From HGM13010 sp934527315 (GTDB lineage: Bacteria; Bacillota; Clostridia; Oscillospirales; Oscillospiraceae): a DNA stretch of 64,000 nt. Position numbers and translations under genes: made by a program. The stretch lies in assembly GCA_934527315.1 (NCBI GenBank), contig CAKTAK010000002.1:1-64000 (forward strand), given 5' to 3'. The notes below the pieces were generated by a model. That model was not told the origin of the DNA. It searched no databases and worked only from the letters and a program-made list of their open reading frames with translations. Below are positions 31,290-40,271 of this stretch, in pieces (the stretch's first letter is position 1; each line of letters starts with the position of its first letter).

Positions 31290-33023
31290 TTATGCTGCGG
31301 TCTTGTTCTTCTTCTGGTTGATGATGGTAGTGATACCTTCAATTGCCAGAACGATAGCCAGAACGACCAGCAGAATGCCCAGAATCATCTGTACGTAGGG
31401 GCCCCAGTCAGCGCCGCCTGCACGTACCAGATTGAACTGCTGCCAGGTGTTGATGAGCAGAGATGCGATGGTCACGCACAGCATGAAGACCATGGGGAAC
31501 AGGAACATCTTGTTGTCCTTGCCCACGTTGCCCAGCCAGGTAGCAACAGCCAGCAGACCCAGAGCAGCCAGCAGCTGGTTTGCAGAGCCGAACAGTGCCC
31601 AGATCTTTGCGTAGCCGTTCAGACCCAGCAGAATGCCCAGAACCACAGTGATGATGGTTGCCACGTAGGGGTTCGCCAGGAACTTCTTTGCACCGGTGAC
31701 GTTCTCGGGAGTCTCGCCCTTGCTGCTGTCAATCCAGAATTCCTGGAACATGAAACGAGCCAGACGAGTAGCGGTATCCAGAGAGGTCAGGCAGAATGCG
31801 GAGTAGGTCAGAACCAGCAGCGTGTACAGAATCTTGAACACTGCGGGGTTGCCGCCTGCGATCTGAGATGCCATGCCTGCAACGCCGCCTGCGAAGATGT
31901 CGGTAGCACCGGCGGTGTGACCGGTCTGACGAGCGTAAGCGATAGCAACCAGAGTGATGATAGCCAGAACGCATTCCAGCAGCATGCCGCCGTAAGCGAT
32001 GGGCTTAGCGTCGGTTTCTTTATCCAGCTGCTTGGAAGTGGTGCCGGAAGAAACCAGAGAGTGGAAACCGGAGATAGCGCCGCAAGCGATGGTGGTGAAC
32101 AGCACGGGGAAGATGGGCTGTTTCACGCCTGCTGCGTTCACACCGTCACCGATCATAGTCAGACCAGCGCCGGTAGCGTCAGTCATGCTGGGATGAGCAA
32201 CGACAACGCCGATGGCTGCGATAGCCAGCATAGCGTACAGCAGGAAGGAGGACAGGTAGTCACGAGGCTGCAGCAGAATCCACACGGGAGTGACAGATGC
32301 AACAGCGATGTACAGACCAACGATCCACATCCAAGCGGTGCCGGACAGGTAAATGGGATGCCAGTTCATGCCGATAGCCATGCACAGGCAGATAGCGATA
32401 ACGCCTGCAATGGTGGAAATGCCCATAGGAGCGTTGCGGCGGTAAACCAGGAAACCGAAAGCAATTGCGATAACGATGAACAGCAGAGAAACCATTGCTA
32501 CGGAAGCGGCGGTAGCAGATGCCTCTACGTCCAGCTTGCCTTCAACATACGTGGCAGCGAAAGTACCGGCAACGATGGATGCGAATGCAGCCACGACCAG
32601 AATCAGAGTCAGGTATGCGAAGATGATGAACAGGCGCTTTGCGCGCAGGCTCATGTTAGCGGAGATGATTTCGCCGATGGATTTGCCTTCGTGGCGGACG
32701 GAGGCAAACAGAGCGCCGAAGTCATGGACGCCGCCGAAGAAGATGCCGCCGACCAGAATCCACAGCATGCAGGGCAGCCAGCCGAACATTGCAGCGGAGA
32801 TGGGGCCGGTAATGGGGCCGGCGCCGGCGATAGAAGAAAAATGGTGTCCCATCAGGACAGGTGCTTTTGCGGGGACATAGTCCACGCCATCCTCCATAGT
32901 ATGTGCAGGGGTGGGCAGGTCGCCTTCACCGACGCCCCACTTCTGGCACAGGTAGCGGCCATAGAAAATATAACCGCAGAGGAGAACGGCAATACCGATG
33001 ATCAGGATTACAAGACCGTTCAT
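31290..33023 (-). CDS. CstA-family carbon starvation/pyruvate-type transporter
   Basis: A 577-residue polytopic membrane protein with about 15 hydrophobic helices. Family marks include YGRYLCQKWGVGEGDLPTPAHTMEDGVDYVPAKAPVL.MGHHFSSIAGAGPITGP at the N-terminus (in two parts, residues about 21-75) and HDFGALFASVRHEGKSIGEI (about 100). Family members take up peptides or pyruvate during carbon limitation; pyruvate is the best-supported substrate in E. coli relatives, but the specificity here is unknown. It is shorter than E. coli CstA (about 700) and matches the short clostridial type. It follows a small gene 22 bases upstream in one operon. Confidence 0.92.
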   Translation of the reverse strand: MNGLVILIIGIAVLLCGYIFYGRYLCQKWGVGEGDLPTPAHTMEDGVDYVPAKAPVLMGHHFSSIAGAGPITGPISAAMFGWLPCMLWILVGGIFFGGVHDFGALFASVRHEGKSIGEIISANMSLRAKRLFIIFAYLTLILVVAAFASIVAGTFAATYVEGKLDVEASATAASVAMVSLLFIVIAIAFGFLVYRRNAPMGISTIAGVIAICLCMAIGMNWHPIYLSGTAWMWIVGLYIAVASVTPVWILLQPRDYLSSFLLYAMLAIAAIGVVVAHPSMTDATGAGLTMIGDGVNAAGVKQPIFPVLFTTIACGAISGFHSLVSSGTTSKQLDKETDAKPIAYGGMLLECVLAIITLVAIAYARQTGHTAGATDIFAGGVAGMASQIAGGNPAVFKILYTLLVLTYSAFCLTSLDTATRLARFMFQEFWIDSSKGETPENVTGAKKFLANPYVATIITVVLGILLGLNGYAKIWALFGSANQLLAALGLLAVATWLGNVGKDNKMFLFPMVFMLCVTIASLLINTWQQFNLVRAGGADWGPYVQMILGILLVVLAIVLAIEGITTIINQKKNKTAA

Positions 33024-33045
33024 GGATTGATAACTCCCTTCCTTT

Positions 33046-33564
33046 TCACTTTTTCCGGAGCTTGAAATTGCGCTCCAGATTCTTTCTTGCCTCTACACCC
33101 GCTGGATTGGAGTAGAAACGATTGGTTGATGTTTCCATAGCTGCCAACTGGTATTCCGTCCAGCCCTGAAATCCCAGTTTATAGTACTTACGGAAGCGAG
33201 TGCGCTTGAGCATTTTCTTTGCTTCCGGGTCTATGGAATGCGCAAGCACCACCAGTCCGACATTGGAGAACATATGCTCTTTGTTCGGATGAACCAGAGA
33301 AAGCCCCGCCGTTTTTGTCCGGTTGATGTGCTCCTGCAGCTCCTCCGCACTCAGATGATCGGTGTGGAAAAAGTACAGATACTCGTGCTGTTCCACAGCC
33401 GACAGGACGTGCTTTTTGGAAACCAAGTAGTTTTCATCCCGCAGGAAATAGGTTGCCATTGCAGGATAAGTCGTATTCTCCACCGTGATGTCCCGCTCCA
33501 CATCATAAGAATGGGAATAGGCGTTCAACAGCTTGCTCAGCTGCTGCTCCAAGGTAACTTCCAT
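33046..33564 (-). CDS. Conserved-looking soluble protein upstream of cstA, function unknown
   Basis: A 172-residue soluble protein I do not recognise. It has no signal peptide or membrane segment. Notable features are a Tyr/His-rich middle (EHEYLYFFHTDHLS), HSIDPEAKKMLKRTRFRKYYKLGFQGWTE and a basic C-terminus RKNLERNFKLRKK. The ATG at 33564 has GGAGT six bases upstream and is preferred to the in-frame GTG at 33570. It is the first gene of a two-gene operon with cstA (22-base gap), so it may assist or regulate that transporter. Confidence 0.7.
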   Translation of the reverse strand: MEVTLEQQLSKLLNAYSHSYDVERDITVENTTYPAMATYFLRDENYLVSKKHVLSAVEQHEYLYFFHTDHLSAEELQEHINRTKTAGLSLVHPNKEHMFSNVGLVVLAHSIDPEAKKMLKRTRFRKYYKLGFQGWTEYQLAAMETSTNRFYSNPAGVEARKNLERNFKLRKK

Positions 33565-33623
33565 AGGCACTCCTTTCTGTTTTTTCCTTCGTCGTTCCGA
33601 GGGTACTCCGTGACAGTAACATC

Positions 33624-33688
33624 ATTATACGCCTGCTTTGATAATTTGTGAACCAATATTGTTTCAACAAAAAAATATTCGTTCACAA
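33624..33688 (-). promoter_or_regulatory. Promoter of the cstA operon with inverted repeats over the -35 box
   Basis: On the minus strand TTCACA (33647-33652) and TATAAT (33624-33629), spacing 17. The -35 box lies within one arm of TTGTGAAC (33646-33653)/GTTCACAA (33681-33688). A further near-palindrome TTGTT-TC-AACAA (33659-33670) sits between the arms. TTGTGAA/TTCACAA half-sites resemble those of Rex, but the 27-base gap is too wide for a single Rex dimer. Some carbon- or redox-responsive control seems likely. Confidence 0.55.
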
Positions 33689-33851
33689 TTAACAAAAAGT
33701 CTATTCATAAAATGTTCATATTATCGAAAAATGTACGTTTTATCCAAAAATAAAACGGAAAATTCGACTAACAGGTGTATAGAAAGGGCAAAATGTTTTA
33801 TGAATTACAGCGAATTTTTACTTTTTTTGTGTAAAGTGCTGTATGGATAAA

Positions 33852-33888
33852 CCCCTCAGCATCGGCATGAATTGCAAATACTGAGGGG
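33852..33888 (-). terminator. Probable terminator of the TRIC channel gene
   Basis: CCCCTCAG (33852-33859) pairs with CTGAGGGG (33881-33888) around a 21-base loop. Modest T/A-rich sequence follows on both strands. The remaining 33689-33851 of this 388-base gap is AT-rich and holds nothing else I can name. Confidence 0.55.
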
Positions 33889-33952
33889 ATATTTTATCGT
33901 TGTTTTCATATTTAGTTAATATTTATTAAATGTATCCCGACCGATGAGAGTC

Positions 33953-34609
33953 TCACATCTGTTTGGGAGGAACCTTGGGCAGTTTCCAGCGGTATCTGGC
34001 TGCCAGCATACGGACAACAACGGTCAGCAGAATGGTGGAAAGTACGGCAATGGTCCGATTGAAGGGGGAAACCAGATAATAGAAGATGCTGGCGCCGATC
34101 GATGCCAGCGCATAAATCTGCTTGCGCAGCACGGCGGGAGTGGATTGGCTGAGCACATCACGGAGCATACCGCCGCCCACACCGGTCATCATACCCAGAA
34201 ACACGCAGAAGAACATATTGTCGCCGAACCCGGCATTCATGGTGTTCTGTACGCCGATGACGGAGAAAATGCCCAGACCGGCGGCGTCGCAGAAATTCAG
34301 AAACGTGTCATTGATGCCGTGCAGGGGTTGCTCCCGGTGACGGTTATAGGTGGTGCACAGAAACACGATGATACTGGTTCCGGCAGCCAGACCGAAATAA
34401 ATGAAATTCAAAAACGATTTCGGGGGGAACTGACCCAGCATCATATCCCGGATAATACCGCCGCCGATTGCGGTGGTAACGCCCAGAACAATCACGCCGA
34501 ACAGGTCCAGTTTCCGCTCAATGCCGAGCATTGCACCGGAAATGGCAAATGCCACGGTACCAATCAGCTCAACGATGTAAAACGCAATGTCTACGAAATT
34601 ATCAGGCAT
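33953..34609 (-). CDS. TRIC-family (UPF0126) cation channel
   Basis: A 218-residue membrane protein with about seven hydrophobic helices made of two similar halves. The repeated signature is TTAIGGGIIRDMMLGQFPP (about 45-63) and MTGVGGGMLRDVLSQSTPA (about 141-159), the GGG-x-x-RD motif of the trimeric intracellular cation channel family, which kinks the helices of the pore. Bacterial members conduct K+ or other monovalent ions and may help balance charge; some are linked to amino-acid traffic. It stands alone with its own promoter. Confidence 0.9.
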   Translation of the reverse strand: MPDNFVDIAFYIVELIGTVAFAISGAMLGIERKLDLFGVIVLGVTTAIGGGIIRDMMLGQFPPKSFLNFIYFGLAAGTSIIVFLCTTYNRHREQPLHGINDTFLNFCDAAGLGIFSVIGVQNTMNAGFGDNMFFCVFLGMMTGVGGGMLRDVLSQSTPAVLRKQIYALASIGASIFYYLVSPFNRTIAVLSTILLTVVVRMLAARYRWKLPKVPPKQM

Positions 34610-34667
34610 GGACGATTCAATCTCCTTTGAACAATATAATAATGTAGATTACAGAAAGCAAAAAGGA

Positions 34668-34696
34668 ATTATAAAGAATGTAACGAAAATTGGCAA
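34668..34696 (-). promoter_or_regulatory. Promoter of the TRIC channel gene
   Basis: On the minus strand TTGCCA (34691-34696) and TATAAT (34668-34673), spacing 17, about 60 bases before the start codon. Confidence 0.75.
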
Positions 34697-34771
34697 GAAC
34701 TTTTTGCGGAAAATACGGGAAAATCCGGACTTTTTCTTCGCAAACTTCCGAAAGCCGATTTTTCCGGTATT

Positions 34772-35308
34772 TCAGCTGTTGTGCAGCACTTCTTCCCGGA
34801 TATACCGGAACACGGTTTCGTCGTCATAATCCCGGAGCATCGTCAGCAGCGTTTCCAGCAAAGCGCCGGATTCCGGGTGAATCAAGGTGTGGTCCTTGCC
34901 CTGCATATAATATTCATAAGGGCGGCTGCGGGAAAAGTCTTTTCCCTGATAGACCCGGGCGGCGGCATAGCGGTCGCAGAACATTTCCACTACGTACCGC
35001 TCCGGCATACGCATACCGGTCAGCTCCACATGGTCGCCCACCCAACCGTAGTCAATCCAGTATTCCAGATGGTGTTTGTTCCGCCCTTTGTGATGCAGCC
35101 ACGCGGCGCTGTATCCCTTGTCCCGTTTTTCCATATCGTTGGGACTGCGGTTGCCTTGGTAATATCTGGCGCCCACCCAGAATTCCGTGGGGCTGTATTT
35201 GGAAAGGTCATGCACCAGACCCTGCCGGTACAGACCGCATTGAAAGCAAAATTGCCGCACCAAACGGCGGTGCTTTGTAATGGTTTTAAAATGTGCAACG
35301 GGTTTCAT
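34772..35308 (-). CDS. DUF5662 family protein
   Basis: A 178-residue soluble protein of the uncharacterised DUF5662 type common in Clostridia. Features: GLYRQGLVHDLSKYSPTEF (about 25-43) with a His-Asp pair, WLHHKGRNKHHLEYW (about 70) with four histidines, and many aromatic residues. The His/Asp spacing resembles an HD-like metal site, so metal-dependent hydrolase activity is possible but unproven. It is monocistronic, divergent from the M29 aminopeptidase gene. Confidence 0.8.
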   Translation of the reverse strand: MKPVAHFKTITKHRRLVRQFCFQCGLYRQGLVHDLSKYSPTEFWVGARYYQGNRSPNDMEKRDKGYSAAWLHHKGRNKHHLEYWIDYGWVGDHVELTGMRMPERYVVEMFCDRYAAARVYQGKDFSRSRPYEYYMQGKDHTLIHPESGALLETLLTMLRDYDDETVFRYIREEVLHNS

Positions 35309-35370
35309 GTTTTTTCCCTCCGTTCCTGATTATTCTACCATCTGTGGGCAAAATGTCAACGGATGCCGCG

Positions 35371-35400
35371 TTGACTTTCTGCGGGAAAACGGCTTATAAT
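35371..35400 (+). promoter_or_regulatory. Promoter of the M29 aminopeptidase gene
   Basis: TTGACT (35371-35376) and TATAAT (35395-35400), spacing 18, about 50 bases upstream of the start. Confidence 0.8.
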
Positions 35401-35456
35401 ATGGCCGGAAATATCCTTCTCCCAAGGAGAAATTTGAAACATTTAAGGGGATTGCA

Positions 35457-36680
35457 ATGGAAAATTCTGTTTTGAAACAATATGCCCGGCTGATTGCCGC
35501 AGTGGGGGCCAATGTGCAGCCGGGGCAGGAAGTGCTGCTGTACGCAGGCTTGGACCAACCGGAATTTGTGGCGGAAGTGGTAGAGGCTTGCTATGCGCAG
35601 GGCGCCAAAAAGGTGCGGGTGGAATGGAACTATCCGCCGCTGCAAAAGCTCCACACCGTTTATCAGACGGAGGAAACCTTGGAAACCGTGACGGATTGGG
35701 AAAAGGCAAAACTGCAGCATATGGTAGATACCCTGCCCTGCCGGATTTATCTGGAATCCGATGACCCGGACGGTCTGAACGGAATTCCGCAGCCGAAATA
35801 TTCCAATGCCATGGCGGCGCGGTCCAAAATCATCAAGCCCTATCGAGACGCCATCGACAATCGCCATCAGTGGTGCATTGCGGCAGTGCCGGGAACGGCA
35901 TGGGCGGAAAAAGTGTTCCCGGAGCTGAAAGGCGAGGCGGCTGTGGAGGCATTATGGAAAGCGATTCTGTTCACCTCCCGGGCGGACCGGGACCCGGTGG
36001 CGGCTTGGGAGGCGCACAATGCGGATTTGAAAGCCCGGTGCGCATATCTCAACGGCAAGCAGCTGCGGTCGCTCCACTATCGCGCCGCAAACGGCACAAA
36101 TCTGGAAGTGGGTCTGATTCCCACGGCGCAGTTTATGGCGGGCAGCGAGGACACCTTGAGCGGCGTGACCTTTCAGCCGAACATTCCCTCGGAGGAGGTC
36201 TTTACCACTCCCATGCGGGGAAAAGCCGAGGGCGTTGTGGTTTCCACGAAACCGCTGTCATTCCAAGGTCAGCTGATTGAAGATTTCTCTCTGGAATTCC
36301 ATGAGGGCAAGGTGGTCCGGGTGCAGGCTGCGCAGAATCAAGCCCTGCTGGAACGCATGATTGCCATGGACGAGGGCGCGGCATATTTGGGCGAGTGCGC
36401 CTTTGTGCCGAAGGATTCCCCCATCAGCGAAAGCGGCGTGACGTTCTTCAACACGCTGTTTGACGAGAACGCCGCCTGCCATCTGGCATTGGGCATGGGA
36501 TTTGACAACTGCTTGCAGGACTATGACCGCTACACCAAGCAGGAGCGGCAGGATATGGGCGTCAACGATTCCGTGATTCACGTGGACTTTATGATTGGCT
36601 GCGATGATTTGGAAATCACCGGTATTGCCGAAAACGGGGAGGAAGTGCCTATCTTCCGCAATGGCACGTGGGCATTCTGA
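35457..36680 (+). CDS. M29-family aminopeptidase (AmpS/AmpT type)
   Basis: A 407-residue metallo-aminopeptidase that removes N-terminal residues from cytoplasmic peptides. Typical segments are the N-terminal domain (VLKQYARLIAAVGANVQPGQ), LEVGLIPTAQFMAG (about 220), the metal-site region FNTLFDENAACHLALGMGF (about 330, Glu and His ligands) and NDSVIHVDFMIG (about 370, His and Asp ligands). Length fits the family. It starts at the ATG after AAGGGGATTGC. It has its own promoter and terminator, as expected for a housekeeping peptidase. Confidence 0.93.
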   Translation: MENSVLKQYARLIAAVGANVQPGQEVLLYAGLDQPEFVAEVVEACYAQGAKKVRVEWNYPPLQKLHTVYQTEETLETVTDWEKAKLQHMVDTLPCRIYLESDDPDGLNGIPQPKYSNAMAARSKIIKPYRDAIDNRHQWCIAAVPGTAWAEKVFPELKGEAAVEALWKAILFTSRADRDPVAAWEAHNADLKARCAYLNGKQLRSLHYRAANGTNLEVGLIPTAQFMAGSEDTLSGVTFQPNIPSEEVFTTPMRGKAEGVVVSTKPLSFQGQLIEDFSLEFHEGKVVRVQAAQNQALLERMIAMDEGAAYLGECAFVPKDSPISESGVTFFNTLFDENAACHLALGMGFDNCLQDYDRYTKQERQDMGVNDSVIHVDFMIGCDDLEITGIAENGEEVPIFRNGTWAF

Positions 36681-36690
36681 TTGGATAACG

Positions 36691-36724
36691 AAAAACCTCA
36701 GGAGTTTTATTCCTGAGGTTTTTT
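36691..36724. terminator. Bidirectional terminator between the aminopeptidase and MATE genes
   Basis: AAAAACCTCAGGA (36691-36703) and TCCTGAGGTTTTT (36711-36723), seven-base loop, T run in both directions. Confidence 0.92.
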
Positions 36725-36736
36725 GCTGTCCATACT

Positions 36737-38122
36737 TTATTGTATATCCGCCAAAGTCAGGTTCTGAATCCATTTTCCACTTTTCACAAAGGAGAAGCCC
36801 ATCACGCATTTCAGAATTTCCGGCAGCTGGCAGCAGAAATACAGCGGCAGCATGGGCAGGGCGGTATATCGGGAGAGAATCCACGACAGAGGAATGGCCA
36901 CAATCCAAGTAAACACGCTGTCAAACAGCAGGGTAATCAGCGTTTTGCCGCCGCAGCGCAGCGTGAAATAGCTTGCATGGGTGAAGGTGATGAAGGGCAG
37001 GAAGATGGCCATGACCACCAGCATCTGCGCAGCCAACTCCCGCACTTCTTGCGTTGTGTTATACAGCTGGGGGAACAAGCCGGAGCAGGCGGCCAAAACT
37101 GCGCTGCAGCCCGCAGCAACGGCTACGGCAAAGAAAATCAGCTGCCAGGCCTCGTCTTTGGCTTTGTCCAACTCGCCGGCGCCCAGTTTCTGTCCCACGA
37201 TAATGCCCACGGAGTTTCCCAAGGCAAAGGCAACAATGGTGAACAGCTCCCAAACGGTCATGCAAATCTGGTATGCGGCAACGGCGGACAGACCGCGGGT
37301 GGAATAGCACTGCGCCATAATTGCCATGCCGGAGGACCAGAGGGTTTCGTTCATCAGCAGGGGCAAGCCCTTGACGGCAATCTGCCGGACCAGAGCACCG
37401 GGAATTTTCATGCTGCTCCAAGCGCCCAGAATGAAAGGATACCGGGCGGCGCGGCGGCGGGTCCAGACAATCAGAATGGTGCATTCCGTGATACGAGCCA
37501 TGAGGGTTGCAATGGCAGCGCCCCGGACGCCAAGCTCCGGGAATCCGAATTTGCCGAAAATCAAAAGGTAATTAAATGTAACGTTTACGCAGATGGCAAC
37601 CACACCGGCAATCATCGGCGCCAAGGTCTGACCGCAGTTCCGCAGGGTGTCGCTGTATGCCTGCGTCAGCACAAAGGGGAATACTGTCAGCACAATAATC
37701 TTCAGATATGCCTGCGCCTGCTCCCGGCACAAATCGATGTTGCCCACGTTGTCTTCATGGAGAAACAGCTCAATCAGGTCATTGCCCTTAGCCGTCAGCA
37801 ACAGCGCCGCAAGGCAGGAGAGCACCGCAACCACAATCACCTTAAACCGGAATGTGTAGCGGATACCGTTTTGGTCGCCTTTTCCGTAATACTGCGCCGT
37901 GAAAATACCCGCGCCGGACACACCGCCGAATACGGTAATCTGAAACACAAACATCAGTTGGTTTACAATGGAAACGCCGGTCATTGCCTCTGTGCCCACC
38001 TGACCCACCATGAGGTTGTCCAGCAGGTTGACAAAACTGGTGATGCCGTTCTGAATCATCAGCGGCAGGGCAATCATCAGCGCCATTTTGTAGAAATCTT
38101 TGGTTCCAATCAATTTTCTCAT
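36737..38122 (-). CDS. MATE-family multidrug/metabolite efflux protein
   Basis: A 461-residue membrane protein with twelve predicted helices in two halves. MATE marks include ALPLMIQNGITSFVNLLDNLMVGQVG (split here: residues about 14-40), GVSGAGIFTAQYYGKGD (about 68) and, in the second half, ALGNSVGIIVGQKLGAGE (about 285). It should export drugs or metabolites using Na+ or H+ gradients. The frame is open to 38146, but AGGAG is correctly placed for the ATG at 38122. It follows the LysR gene on the same strand after 60 bases, so the two may be co-transcribed. Confidence 0.92.
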   Translation of the reverse strand: MRKLIGTKDFYKMALMIALPLMIQNGITSFVNLLDNLMVGQVGTEAMTGVSIVNQLMFVFQITVFGGVSGAGIFTAQYYGKGDQNGIRYTFRFKVIVVAVLSCLAALLLTAKGNDLIELFLHEDNVGNIDLCREQAQAYLKIIVLTVFPFVLTQAYSDTLRNCGQTLAPMIAGVVAICVNVTFNYLLIFGKFGFPELGVRGAAIATLMARITECTILIVWTRRRAARYPFILGAWSSMKIPGALVRQIAVKGLPLLMNETLWSSGMAIMAQCYSTRGLSAVAAYQICMTVWELFTIVAFALGNSVGIIVGQKLGAGELDKAKDEAWQLIFFAVAVAAGCSAVLAACSGLFPQLYNTTQEVRELAAQMLVVMAIFLPFITFTHASYFTLRCGGKTLITLLFDSVFTWIVAIPLSWILSRYTALPMLPLYFCCQLPEILKCVMGFSFVKSGKWIQNLTLADIQ

Positions 38123-38182
38123 AACAAACTCCTGTTTGACTTGCATTGATGTCAGAACTAAAAGAGTATCATATATGTTCCC

Positions 38183-39055
38183 TTAAAGCAAGCGGAGAAA
38201 TTCCTGTACGCCGGGACTGGTGGTCTGCTTGGGATAAACCAGCAGCGTTTTGGCGCTGGCTTGAAATCCCTTAATGGGTCGGAATGTCACGCCCTCAATG
38301 CCCCAGTGGAGCAGACTGCTGGGGGCAACAATGACGCCCATGCCCATGCTCACCAGTAAGGAAAGGCTGTAAATGTCGTCAATATACACCCGCTTGTTCT
38401 CACTCAAGCCCATGTGGGAGTACATACTGGCAATCTGCGCCTCGGAGGAAACGGTGTCCTGAATTTTATTGAACATAATGGGGTAGCCTTTCAAATCCGC
38501 AGGGTCTATCTCGGCTTGCTTTGCAAGGGGGTCTTCCTTGCTGAGCATCAGCAAGCAGGGGTCTTTCAATGTGACTTTGCTGTCCAGCCAATTGCCCAGC
38601 TCCAGACCGAATCCGGACAGCACAGCCATATCCAGCTGTCCGTTGGCCAACTGACTGATGAGGGTCTGGTTGGTGCCCAGAACAAACTGCACGTCTGCCT
38701 CCGGGCGCTGGGCGGTGTACTGCCGCATGGCGGCGGAAATGGTCCAGAGCTCATAGGCACCGGCATAGCCCACCCGCAGGTCGGATTCCTGCCCGGCGGC
38801 AATTTTTTTGCCCTCGGAAACGGCGTTGTGATACTGGGTCATCAGTTTTTTGCACTGCATATAAAATGCCCGCCCGGCAGGCGTCAGCTGTACGCCCCGC
38901 TTTTCCCGGATAAACAGCGGGAATCCGATGTCCTGCTCCAACAGCTTGATTTGCTGGCTGACAGCGGTTTGGGAAATGCAATGCTCCTCGGCGGCTTTTG
39001 TAAAATTCAGATGTTCTGCGGCGGAGAGAAACACCGGCAGTCTTTGGATACTCAT
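38183..39055 (-). CDS. LysR-family transcriptional regulator
   Basis: A 290-residue LysR regulator. The N-terminal winged helix contains FTKAAEEHCISQTAVSQQIKLLEQDIGFPLF (in two segments, residues about 18-48), followed by the ligand-binding domain with LRVGYAGAYELW (about 93) and LVSMGMGVIVAPSSLL (about 238). AGGAGG precedes the ATG. It is divergent from the SDR/CoA-transferase pair with a T-N11-A operator-like repeat between the promoters, so it most likely controls that pair in response to a metabolite of their pathway. Confidence 0.93.
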   Translation of the reverse strand: MSIQRLPVFLSAAEHLNFTKAAEEHCISQTAVSQQIKLLEQDIGFPLFIREKRGVQLTPAGRAFYMQCKKLMTQYHNAVSEGKKIAAGQESDLRVGYAGAYELWTISAAMRQYTAQRPEADVQFVLGTNQTLISQLANGQLDMAVLSGFGLELGNWLDSKVTLKDPCLLMLSKEDPLAKQAEIDPADLKGYPIMFNKIQDTVSSEAQIASMYSHMGLSENKRVYIDDIYSLSLLVSMGMGVIVAPSSLLHWGIEGVTFRPIKGFQASAKTLLVYPKQTTSPGVQEFLRLL

Positions 39056-39133
39056 TGAGAACCTCCTATCGGTCGCGCAATGGTTGGGATTGGTTGCAAT
39101 ATTGTTGTTTTCAAAACGTCAAACATACACACT

Positions 39134-39242
39134 ATTATAGCGCAAAAAAATCATAATGACAATATCTTGTATCACCCCCAAGAAAAACTTATGCTGTCAT
39201 TCAGAAAAAGTGTTGGACAAAAGTTTCACAAGGTGTTATGCT
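39134..39242. promoter_or_regulatory. Divergent lysR/SDR promoters with a LysR-box-like repeat
   Basis: Minus strand: TTGTCA (39157-39162), 17 bases, TATAAT (39134-39139) for lysR. Plus strand: TTGGAC (39213-39218), 18 bases, TATGCT (39237-39242) with an upstream TG for the SDR gene. Between them TCTTG-N9-CAAGA (39165-39183) contains the T-N11-A core of LysR binding sites. The SDR transcript has a leader of about 155 bases, in which a 35-codon open frame (39302-39409) ends in ATGA over the SDR start; its translation is uncertain. Confidence 0.65.
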
Positions 39243-39405
39243 ATTAACATTAGATAAGATGTACAAAAAAGATGCGTTTTTGCAGGAAAAGATACTGCGA
39301 AATGATTGAAATCATGCAGAATTCAATGGCGGCATCGTTTGTTTCGTACAGCTTGGGACAAAGGCCCATAAAAATAGGAAGATATATTGAACAGGAGGTT
39401 ACAAA

Positions 39406-40212
39406 ATGAGATTCGAAGGAAAAGTGATTATCGTCACCGGCGCCAGCTCCGGTATCGGACGGGCTACCGCAAAGCAGTTCGCCATGGAAGGCGGCAAGGT
39501 TGTGGCTGCTGCCCGCCGCTTTGAACGTCTGGAGGCTCTGCGGGACGAAGTCGCTGCTGCCGGCGCACCCGGCTGCATTCTGCCGGTGAAAACCGATGTG
39601 CGCGACCCGGCACAGATTGACGCAATGTTTGATACCTGCTTGGCTGAGTTCGGTCATCTGGACGTTCTGGTGAACAATGCCGGTATGCTGGACGGTCAGC
39701 TGCCCATTCATGAAACGTCTCCGGAAATCTACGATATGATTTACGAAACCAACCAGAGAGCCGTTTATCTGGGCTGCCAGAGAGCCATTAAGATTTTCCT
39801 GGAGCAGGGAACTCCCGCAAACATTGTGAACGTAGCCTCCGCTGCATCTCTGCGCGGTCTGAAGGGCGGCACCATGTACGTCATGACGAAGCATGCCGTG
39901 CTGGGCATTACCCGGAACATCTCCGCATCGTTCTTTGAAAGGGGTATCCGCTGCAACTGCATCGAGCCCGCAAATATTCGCTCCGAAATCAATAAGGTGC
40001 CCCGGGATTTGGGCATCGGTATTCTGGAATGGCAGATGCGCGCCGGCAACGCCGCACCTCTGCACACCATCACCCGCCCCGGCGAGAAGAAACCCATTCT
40101 GGGCACCCCCGAGGATTGCGCAAATCTGATTACATTCTTGGCTGACGATGTGGCCGCACGGTACATCTCCGGCGCAGAAGTGAAGATTGACGCAGGCTGG
40201 CTGAATATGTAA
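39406..40212 (+). CDS. Short-chain dehydrogenase/reductase
   Basis: A 268-residue classical SDR. Features: the nucleotide motif TGASSGIGRATA (about 11-22), ARRFERLEAL suggesting NADP(H) preference through the Arg pair, DVLVNNAGM (about 85), and the catalytic Ser-x12-Tyr-x3-Lys in NVASAASLRG..MYVMTK (Tyr about 165, Lys about 169). AACAGGAGG precedes the ATG. It is 59 bases upstream of a CaiB/BaiF-type CoA-transferase gene, so it probably oxidises or reduces a hydroxyl/keto group on a free acid or CoA thioester handled by that enzyme. The substrate is not known. Confidence 0.9.
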   Translation: MRFEGKVIIVTGASSGIGRATAKQFAMEGGKVVAAARRFERLEALRDEVAAAGAPGCILPVKTDVRDPAQIDAMFDTCLAEFGHLDVLVNNAGMLDGQLPIHETSPEIYDMIYETNQRAVYLGCQRAIKIFLEQGTPANIVNVASAASLRGLKGGTMYVMTKHAVLGITRNISASFFERGIRCNCIEPANIRSEINKVPRDLGIGILEWQMRAGNAAPLHTITRPGEKKPILGTPEDCANLITFLADDVAARYISGAEVKIDAGWLNM

Positions 40213-40271
40213 GCGCAATTGGAATATTAAAATAAAAAAGAAATCAACAAACGGAAAGGAAGATTGCAGAA

